This document shows positions 1 through 5,193 of a stretch of 5,193 nucleotides of DNA, one piece after another. The notes beneath the pieces were generated by a model, which had not been told where the DNA came from, did not search any database, and was given only the letters and a program-made list of their open reading frames with translations. This DNA is from Thermoguttaceae bacterium (GTDB lineage: Bacteria; Planctomycetota; Planctomycetia; Pirellulales; Thermoguttaceae): contig JAQVID010000307.1 in the NCBI GenBank assembly GCA_028695865.1, positions 1 to 5,193 on the forward strand, given 5' to 3'. Each line of letters begins with the position of its first letter. Within the stretch, counting starts at the first letter, position 1. The translations under genes were made by a program, and so were the position numbers.

Positions 1-3000
1 TTCGACAGTTGCACAAACGGCTCGAAAATCTTTTTCTGATCGGCTTCGGACATGCCAATACCGGTATCCGCAAACTTGAGCAATAAAGAGCCCGCGGAAA
101 AACTCAACCGGGAAAACTCCACAGAAACGGTAACGCGCCCCTCTTCTGGCGTAAATTTGACGGCATTGCCGATCAGGTTAAAGAAGATTTGCCGCATGCG
201 AATTTGGTCAACCATGAGCGGCGGCATATCCTCATCGATCATGACATCGAGTTGAACATTTTTCTGTTTGGCAACATATTGGAACGTGCGACAAATTTCC
301 TTGCAAAAGGCCGGGAAATTGATACGTTCGGGAATAAGCTGCATTTGTCCGGCTTCCAGTTTGGAAAGGTCGAGGATATCGTTGATAAGCCGAAGCAAAG
401 CATTACTGGCGACATGGATATTATCGATATATTCAGCCTGCGTTTCGTCGGCCATTTCAGAGTCTTTCAATATCTCGGTAAAACCGATCACCGCGTTGAG
501 CGGCGTACGAATCTCATGACTCATGGAGGCCAGGAAGAAGCTTTTGGCCTGTTCCGCTGCCTGTGCCCGCTTGGCCGCGACATCCAATTTTTGTCTGCTT
601 TCCTGACGGGACAACAAAATTTCGAAGAACTTTTTGGCATTCGTCATGAAGTCGGCATTATTCTGGCTCAAGGGTGTTGCCTTGGCATACATAATACCGA
701 CCGCGCCCCAAAGGTGTCCGTCACAATAAATGGGAATCTCATAGCACGACCGCATTGGATAATCGCCGTGCAGCAGAAACGCCCAACTGCCCAAAATATC
801 GTCTGCCGCCGTCTTGGCCGTATCCTCTATATGCAGCGGTTTATCCTGTTTCAAGAGCAAATACCATTCCTCGTTGGGGCCAAAGGGAACTTCAGACACA
901 TCGCTGTCACTGAAATTACTGTCCATGGTTAACTTGCCCCACGTGCGGGCGGCATCTGAATCTTCATTCAGCTCTGCCATAAAGGCAACGTCCGCGCCGG
1001 TGTGCTTTCTGATAATATCGAGCAAATGTCGTATGGCCACAAGGACATCCTCGTCACCCACCATATACCGCAGACATTCCGCGGTATCCAATTGAGTTTC
1101 CAAAGCGGTAATCAACTCGTTTCGGTGCTGGACGCGAGTCATAATCAGCGAAACGACCCGGGCAGCGGAACGGACAAACGATTCATCCTGTAATCGAAAC
1201 GTTTTTTTCGAATCGTCGCCATAGACAATGCCAAGGGCCCCCTGGATTTTTTCATTGGTTTCGAGTGCGGCGACCCAAAGTGAACGAACCTGATACACTT
1301 CTTCGATGGCCGGCCACGAGCTGTCAAGTCGGGCACGAGCCTCATCGGCAGTAAAATCAGGCCACCCTACGACGTATTTTTCTTTCAGTTCGGTAAACCA
1401 GAGCGAATTCTGGTCAAAAGCAAGTGGAGGAGCCCCCATAAGAAAAGGATGATCTTCCGCCGCACTGGCTTCGGCCAAAGCGGTCGCCTGCTTCTTTTCC
1501 GAATCGAACAGCATGACATAGCAATGAGATGCCCCCAAGTACGAACGAATGGAATCCAATATCTCCTTGAAAGGAACATCCATGTAATCGCTAGCCATGA
1601 AGATTGCGAGGCATTCGTTCAGCGCGGTACGCTCGGCCAACTGCCAGGCCTGCTCCTCCTGGGCCTGAAGAAGGGCCTGTGTCTGTCGCGAACGATTGGC
1701 TGCCATTAAAATACAATTGCAAATGGCGCGAAGAGTCCGGACTTCGTATTCCGTGAAAACGTGCGGGCCCGGGAATGAAATAATCATCACTCCATACAAT
1801 TGATCATTTTCAAGAATCGGGGTACCGATCAGGGCCATGTTGCGATATTCAGGATGGTGTTCGAAAAGAGGCTCCAGTAACACATCGTTGCCCATTCGTT
1901 CAAACTTGACGAGTTCATTCCTGCGCAGGCGGTCCACATAAAGACTCCAATAGTGTTCGTGCAAGGCAATGGATTGCTTACTGACATGATAATTGGGGTC
2001 CACATCGGTGTCTTGCAAGTAGCGCAGAGCTCCTTCGTCGTCACATTTGGCGAAGATCACTCTTCGGCAATTCAATATTCCGGTCGTCGCTTCGCCGATG
2101 TGGTCCAGGACTTTACTGAAGTCGGGTTCATCAACGACCCTGGCGAGAATTTGGGCGCAAATTTCGGCCAATCGCAAACTCTGTTCACGTTCGGTAACAT
2201 CAAAAGCGATACCAATCAACAGGGAGCGGTTTTTCGGTCCGGTAATCGGCATTTCGATTTTTTCCATGTCGCAAATGATACCATGGGCATCCGGCATACT
2301 GATGCGCATGTGACTGACGGTGCGATCCTGAAGAATTCGTTGCTCGTCCGCGAGATACTTGGCAATGGCGTGACTCGGTTTGCACACTTCTTCGGTCGTC
2401 TTGCCGACGAATGCTTTTTCCGGAAGGCCAAAAAAATCGGCATTGGCCTTATTGCACATGATATAACGGCAATCATTATCGACATCTTTCACGAAGAAAC
2501 GGACGGGCAGTTCATCCATAACCCGTTTCCACATAAGCGAGCTTTCCTTAACCTCTTCAGAAGCCTCAACCAGCTCGGTTACATCGGAGGTCACACCGTA
2601 TACATGATCACCGTCGCGAGTAAGAACGCACTTGTAATAGCGACGTTTACCGAACCAATCCGTCCGGAAATTGACTGCAATTTCACCGATTTGTTTTTCG
2701 TAGAAAACTTCAAGTTTCCGCAAGGTTATTTGAATATCTTCCGGCACAACCCATTCTTCCGGGGAAAGAGCTTTTCCGTCGACGTGAGGAATGAGTTCCT
2801 TGAATAATCCGTTGGTTGTCGAGATTTGCCGATCTTCGCCCAGTTCAAAAGTAAAGCAGCGGGTCATGCGACAGCCCACTTGCAGCTGATTCCGCGAAGC
2901 CTGTATCTGTTCTCGCTGTTCCACCAATTCCGTAATATCGACGGACATGCCGATCAGGATGCGTTCCCCGTCAAAATTCGTTCCGCTCATTTTCACGGCA

Positions 3001-5193
3001 CGAAAATGGTATGTCTTGTTATCCGACCCGGATAACGTTTCAATAATATCGATCGGCTTGCCCGTTTCCATGACCGTGATGTCTGCGTCACGAAACACCT
3101 TGACCTCTTGAGGTCGGCAGAAAATTTCTTCGTCTGTATGACCCAGGATTTCGCTTTCCGTTTTCCCGAACAATTTGCAAAAATTATCGTTACATTGAAT
3201 ATAACGAAAATCACGATCCGCCGCCTTGATATACAAAATAATCGGCATGGCGGCAAAGGCGTTGTTGAGCAGTGTTCGAGCCGCGTTTCGCTCTTCTTCC
3301 GCCTTCTTCCCCGACGAAATATCGACGGCAAGTCCTATGAGCAGGCGTTTTCCCCGGGCATCGGTAAACGGCATTTTAACCGTCTGGAAATGGTAATATT
3401 TGTGTGCCCCTTGCGATTCTTCATAAAACTCCTGAACTTTTCCTTCGGCCATGATTTTATCGTCCCACAGCCGAAAGTGTTCCTTTTCCTCCTGACACGG
3501 AATGAACTCCATGTCGGTATGGCCAACAATCTCTGCCTTCGGACGTCCAATGTAATTCGCGAAATTATCATTACACTGAACATAGCGAAAATCGTCGTCC
3601 GCCGACTTCACGAACATGAGAATCGGCATGGCTTCCACCACCTGTTCCCACAAAGCTCGCGAAGAATCCCGCTCGTATTCAAGTTCCTTGTCGAGTGTAA
3701 TATCCTGAATAATACCTACCATCACATCGGCGTCTTTGGCGTCCCGGACAGCATAGCGGCGATAATACCTGGTTTTTCCGTCACAGATCACTCGGTAAGT
3801 TGCAAGGAAACGGTCGATTTCACCTGCGGCGAATTTTTCGTATTCCCTGTCCACTTGCTCACAATCTTCAGCACAAATCCAATCTTTCGGAAGAACCGCT
3901 TTACCATCGACGATCGGCCAATATTGACGGAGTCGTTCCACGTCGCCCAGCACCTGACGCGTTGGAATGTGCATTCGGAACGGCATCAACTTCGCAATAT
4001 CGGCGGTAAGATTCCACAGGGCGACAGAATCACGAAGCTCTTCGCGGTATTTATATTCCCCGGTAATGTCCCGGAAAATCATTACGGCACCGATAATTTC
4101 GTTATTAAGATTGCGAATGGGACCGGCACAGTCGGCGATATGGTATCGATTTCCGTCAAAAGAAAGCAGGTCGGCATCGCTCCCCAATTCCGCAATTTCA
4201 CCGGAAGTCAAAGCCTTGACAAGCGGCGATACCACCGGCGTATCGCTCGACAAATTGACGATGCGAAAAACTTCTTCATGCGGCTTGCCTTTGGCCTGCG
4301 CCGAAGACATACCGATCAAATGTTCCGCAACCGGATTGAGTAGTTGAATGCTGCCATGTTCATCGGTAATCAAAACACCATCGCCAATCGACTGAATGGT
4401 CAAGCGGAACATTTCTTCATGTTTTTGTGCTTCATCGCGACTGTTTTTCAATTCGGTGACGTCCATCGACATGCCAATCAAAAGCATTTGACCATTTGCG
4501 TCTTTGATCGACATTTTGACGGTTTGAATATGACGCAATTGTCCATGAACATCTTGGGCACTCTCTTGAAACTTGCGAGGACGGCCGCTTGCCATGACCT
4601 GACGATCTATCTCGCGAAACTCCTGGGCATCTTGAGGGCGATTAAATAATTCGGCGTCCGTGCGACCGACGACCTCTTCGGGACTTCGACCAACAAGCGC
4701 GGCGAAATCACGATTGCACTTGATGTATCGGAAATCGTCGTCTTCCGCTTTGACAAACATCATAACGGGCGAATGATCGATCACATTCTTCCACAACTGC
4801 TGAACCGTATCACGTTGCGATTCAGCTTCTTTTGTCTCCGTGACATCGTGTACAATTCCAACCATCATGTCCGGATCGTCGGCGTCCCGAACGGCGTAAC
4901 AGACAAAATACCGGGTAACACCATTTTGAATGACACGGTAATTGACCCAAAAGTGATCGTTCAGTCCGTTTGCAAAATCATCATGCGCTTTTTCCACCAC
5001 AGGCGCGTCTTCCGGACAAACCCAATCGCAAACGGGAGCGGCCACACCATTTTCAACACGCCAGAAGAGTCCCAACAGATCGGCATCGCCACAGACGCGC
5101 CGGGTGGGAACATGCATCTGAAAAGAACGTATTTTCGCGATACGGGCAGCCGCGTTCCATTTTGTCAGGGACCGTTGCAACTCTTTGCGGCGG
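1..5193 (-). CDS. Giant multi-PAS/GAF sensor histidine kinase, partial at both ends
   Basis: One stop-free frame covers the window on the minus strand (codons at positions 3k to 3k+2, 1730 complete codons). Start and stop both lie outside, so neither the start codon nor a ribosome binding site can be judged. Order from the N-terminal side: eight PAS domains, three GAF domains, HisKA, partial HATPase_c. The H-box reads SMSHEIRTPLNAVIGF with His at residue 1559. The N-box NLIGNAVKFT and the G1 box DTGIGM follow at the expected spacing, then FEPFVQLS at the window edge. By family knowledge such proteins autophosphorylate on the histidine using ATP and pass the phosphate to a receiver domain, in cis or in a partner regulator. 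No transmembrane segment or signal peptide is seen, so a soluble cytosolic sensor is inferred. At 1730 residues and still incomplete, it is far longer than a typical kinase of 400-900 residues. The architecture is certain at family level; ligand and pathway are unknown. Confidence 0.97.
3..215 (-). other. HATPase_c kinase domain, N-terminal part, residues ~1660-1730
   Basis: Begins in MVDQIRMRQIFFNLIGNAVKFT, which holds the N-box Asn1672 and Asn1676 that coordinate Mg-ATP. It continues through RVTVSVEF and LLLKFADTGIGM, the G1 box (D1709, G1711, G1713), then the F-box FEPF (1723-1726). The window ends at FVQLS, before the ATP lid and the G2 box. The visible part has every catalytic residue in place. 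Confidence 0.96.
354..548 (-). other. HisKA dimerisation/phosphoacceptor domain, residues ~1549-1613
   Basis: The H-box SFFLASMSHEIRTPLNAVIGF contains the phosphoacceptor His1559 (codon 516-518), followed by TEILKDSEM, a second helix IDNIHVASNALLRLINDILDLSKLEAGQM, the standard HisKA hairpin. The H-E-x-x-T pattern is the one linked in the HisKA family to kinase plus phosphatase activity towards the partner receiver. All expected residues are present, so this domain looks active. Confidence 0.97.
609..1085 (-). other. GAF domain 3, residues ~1370-1528
   Basis: Reads CLRYMVGDEDVLVAIRHLLDIIRKHTGADVAFMAEL, then WYLLLKQDKPLHIEDTA, SCYEIPIYCDGHLWGAVGIMYA (G1496) and the helix NNADFMTNAKKFFEILLSR. 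The E-I-P-I...G-x-x-W-G-A-V-G-I strand pair is a clear GAF signature. Its final helix runs on through QESRQKLDVAAKRAQAAEQA as a charged, Ala-rich signalling helix into HisKA, the usual way GAF input reaches the kinase core. Confidence 0.8.
1134..1637 (-). other. GAF domain 2, residues ~1186-1353
   Basis: The start ERTALNECLAIFMAS, then FKEILDSIRSYLGASHCYVMLFD, a middle rich in aromatic residues (WFTELKEKYVVGWPDFTADE), and the C-terminal core LWVAALETNEKIQGALGIVYG (G1318) with closing helix DESFVRSAARVVSLIMTR fit a GAF fold. The central part is the most divergent of the three. No phytochrome-type chromophore cysteine context is evident. Confidence 0.7.
1695..2177 (-). other. GAF domain 1, residues ~1006-1166
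   Basis: An opening helix (LRLAEICAQILARVVDEP) is followed by FSKVLDHIGEATTGILNCRR, a long variable middle rich in His and Glu, then ALIGTPILENDQLYGVMII (G1134) and the closing helix TEYEVRTLRAICNCILMAAN. The helix, I-P-I-x-x-x-x-x-x-G-V strand and closing helix are the GAF layout. The next stretch (RSRQTQALLQAQEEQAWQLAE) is a likely helical or coiled-coil linker. No ligand-specific motif is recognised. Confidence 0.75.
2184..2531 (-). other. PAS domain 8 (type B, PAS_4-like), residues ~888-1003
   Basis: Begins at W888 (WKRVMDELPVRFFVK), with DCRYIMCNKANADFFG (C913), GKTTEEVC, MRISMPDAHG, KIEMPITGPKNRSLLIGIAFDVTERE. It keeps the type B frame but is more divergent: G-x-T-D has become G-K-T-T and T-V-K-M has become K-I-E-M. 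It is the last PAS domain; a short helix (QSLRLAEICAQ) connects it to the first GAF domain. Confidence 0.78.
2568..2891 (-). other. PAS domain 7 (type A, PAS_3-like, divergent), residues ~768-875
   Basis: Recognised by CRMTRCFTFELGEDRQ, VDGKALSPEEWVVPED (W814), FYEKQIGEIAVNFRT, GKRRYYKC and YGVTSDVTELVEA. It keeps the W-V-x-P-E-D, F-R and D-V-T landmarks of PAS 1 and 4, but the first part lacks the MHxPTR block and the Cys after the Trp is Val (residue 816). This is the least certain of the type A assignments. Confidence 0.7.
2922..3278 (-). other. PAS domain 6 (type B, PAS_4-like), residues ~639-757
   Basis: Reads AFAAMPIILYIK, then DFRYIQCNDNF (C667), GHTDEEIFCRPQE, FRAVKM, ILIGMSVDITELVEQRE. 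It follows PAS 5 directly, making a B-B pair without an intervening type A domain. Its core shares the FRY(V/I)QCNDNF and GHTD blocks with PAS 5, and the similarity is visible at nucleotide level, so these two may be close paralogues. Confidence 0.82.
3303..3650 (-). other. PAS domain 5 (type B, PAS_4-like), residues ~515-630
   Basis: Begins at W515 (LWEQVVEAMPILMFVK) and carries DDDFRYVQCNDNF (C540), GHTDMEF, FQTVKM and LLIGLAVDIS. W515 and C540 each lie exactly 381 codons after their counterparts in PAS 2. It ends in the charged helix SGKKAEEERNAAR leading to PAS 6. The usual DITE ending is DISS here. Confidence 0.82.
3687..4016 (-). other. PAS domain 4 (type A, PAS_3-like), residues ~393-502
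   Basis: A paralogue of PAS 1, displaced by exactly 381 codons (W12 to W393) with no gap. Shared blocks are FxMHxPTR, DWICAED (W438, C440), TYRVICDGKTRY, YAVRDA and MVGIIQDIT. The following helix KELEYERDSSRALW joins it to PAS 5. Classified as PAS_3-like from the W-x-x-x-E-D, Y-R-V and D-I-T pattern; ligand unknown. Confidence 0.8.
4056..4418 (-). other. PAS domain 3 (type C, classical PAS/PAC), residues ~259-379
   Basis: The sequence runs LTIQSIGDGVLITDEHG, then LLNPVAEHLIG (N286), GKPHEEVFRIVN, DGNRYHIADCAGPIR and IFRDITGEY. This matches the well-known PAS subfamily with SIGD(G/A)V, NPVAE, FRIVN and a DSAAPIR-like segment, common in multi-sensor kinases and GGDEF/EAL proteins. The usual S-A-A of DSAAPIR is C-A-G here. 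It is the only type C domain in the window. Its exit helix YREELRDSVALW leads straight into PAS 4. Confidence 0.9.
4443..4793 (-). other. PAS domain 2 (type B, PAS_4-like), residues ~134-250
   Basis: It starts at W134 (LWKNVIDHSPVMMFVK), continues with DDDFRYIKCN and GRTDAELF, and ends with TVKM, LLIGM and DVTELK. This is the usual PAS_4 layout: F-V-K, a cofactor-pocket Asn, G-x-T-D, a T-V-K strand, then D-V-T-E. C159 directly precedes the conserved Asn. About 43% identical to PAS 5 by eye, with one single-residue gap. Confidence 0.82.
4830..5159 (-). other. PAS domain 1 (type A, PAS_3-like), residues ~12-121
   Basis: The domain begins at W12-N and ends with the PAC-type strand VGIVHDVTETKEA. 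PAS_3-like signatures are DWVCPED (W57, C59), a spaced F-x-x-G, NYRVIQNG and a final VGI-x-x-DVT. It aligns without gaps to PAS 4, with about 59 of 123 residues identical when compared by eye. The eleven residues before it (RRKELQRSLTK) resemble the exit helix of PAS 3, which suggests another PAS domain just upstream of the window. Ligand unknown. Confidence 0.8.

Larger units (their letters stand above)
3303..4016 (-). repeat. Internal repeat copy 2: PAS A-B pair (residues 393-630)
   Basis: Second copy of the A-B module, separated from the first by the single type C PAS domain. The only gap needed is one residue, in the type B domain before the TVKM strand. A third, more diverged A-B pair (PAS 7 and 8, residues about 768-1003) follows after the extra type B domain PAS 6. 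Confidence 0.85.
4443..5159 (-). repeat. Internal repeat copy 1: PAS A-B pair (residues 12-250)
   Basis: First copy of a two-domain module repeated 381 codons (1143 bp) further along the protein. W12, C59, W134 and C159 each have a counterpart at exactly +381 (W393, C440, W515, C540), so the A domain, the linker and the start of the B domain align without any gap. Identity is roughly 43-48% at protein level by eye, pointing to an old duplication kept in register. Confidence 0.85.

Noticed and set aside
189..932. Plus-strand open frame of 247 codons
   Set aside because: Antiparallel to GAF 3, HisKA and the start of HATPase_c, whose catalytic motifs are unmistakable on the minus strand. It ends at a TAA that is simply a sense TTA Leu codon.
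1134..1637. GAF 2 as a phytochrome or cyanobacteriochrome light sensor
   Set aside because: No chromophore-attachment Cys in the expected C-H context and no PHY domain is seen; the middle part is simply divergent.
1953..2807. Plus-strand open frame of 284 codons
   Set aside because: Same antiparallel register, opposite PAS 7-8 and part of GAF 1. No domain is recognisable, and the sense strand encodes clear PAS and GAF motifs.
2993..3583. Short minus-strand open frames in other registers (2993-3331, 3335-3583)
   Set aside because: They overlap PAS 5-6 in a different frame from the kinase. Their translations are rich in Arg and Ser and show no domain, as expected for out-of-frame shadows.
3180..3632. 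Similar DNA blocks as a possible mobile element or CRISPR-like repeat
   Set aside because: The repeats are in frame, imperfect and encode the same PAS core, with no inverted ends, target duplications or regular short spacers. They are paralogous domains.
3108..4343. Plus-strand open frame of 411 codons
   Set aside because: It lies in the frame exactly antiparallel to the kinase codons and covers PAS domains 3-6. It is open only because the sense gene rarely uses TTA, CTA and TCA. Its translation shows no recognisable domain.
4344..4649. Plus-strand open frame of 101 codons
   Set aside because: Another antiparallel shadow, opposite PAS 2 and 3, with no supporting motif or ribosome binding site.
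1..5193. A new defence system, RNA element or regulatory island
   Set aside because: Every base lies inside one continuous sensor kinase frame, leaving no room for separate genes, and I see no independent RNA or regulatory signal inside it.

Overview
The whole window is the inside of one very large protein-coding gene on the minus strand. The reading frame whose codons occupy positions 3-5 up to 5190-5192 has no stop across all 1730 codons, which I checked triplet by triplet. The gene enters at position 5193, so its start lies beyond the window, and it leaves at position 1 before its stop. There is no intergenic DNA, RNA gene, mobile element, CRISPR array, promoter or terminator to report.

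The product is a multi-sensor histidine kinase of the two-component family. Numbering residues from the first complete codon (5190-5192), the order from the N-terminal side is: eight PAS domains (about 12-1003), three GAF domains (about 1006-1528), a helical linker, a HisKA dimerisation and phosphoacceptor domain with the H-box histidine at residue 1559, and the first part of the HATPase_c domain (N-box at 1672-1676, G1 box at 1709-1713). The window ends just after the FEPF motif, so the G2 box and any receiver or HPt domain are outside. No membrane-spanning stretch or signal peptide is visible, so this part looks cytosolic.

The PAS array is built from three recognisable types. Type A is PAS_3-like, with a (D/E)W(V/I)xxED motif. 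Type B is PAS_4-like, with a Y-x-x-C-N motif. Type C is a classical PAS with NPVAE and a PIR motif. The order is A-B-C-A-B-B-A-B. The first two A-B pairs sit exactly 381 codons apart, so the array grew at least partly by internal duplication.

The organism cannot be named. Base composition looks balanced, and TTA, CTA and TCA codons are very rare (12 of 1730). Large soluble PAS/GAF kinases of this kind occur in environmental and anaerobic lineages such as Deltaproteobacteria, Planctomycetes and Lentisphaerae; this is only a weak inference. Signals would be read by the PAS and GAF domains and passed through helical linkers to the kinase core. The ligands cannot be deduced from the sequence.
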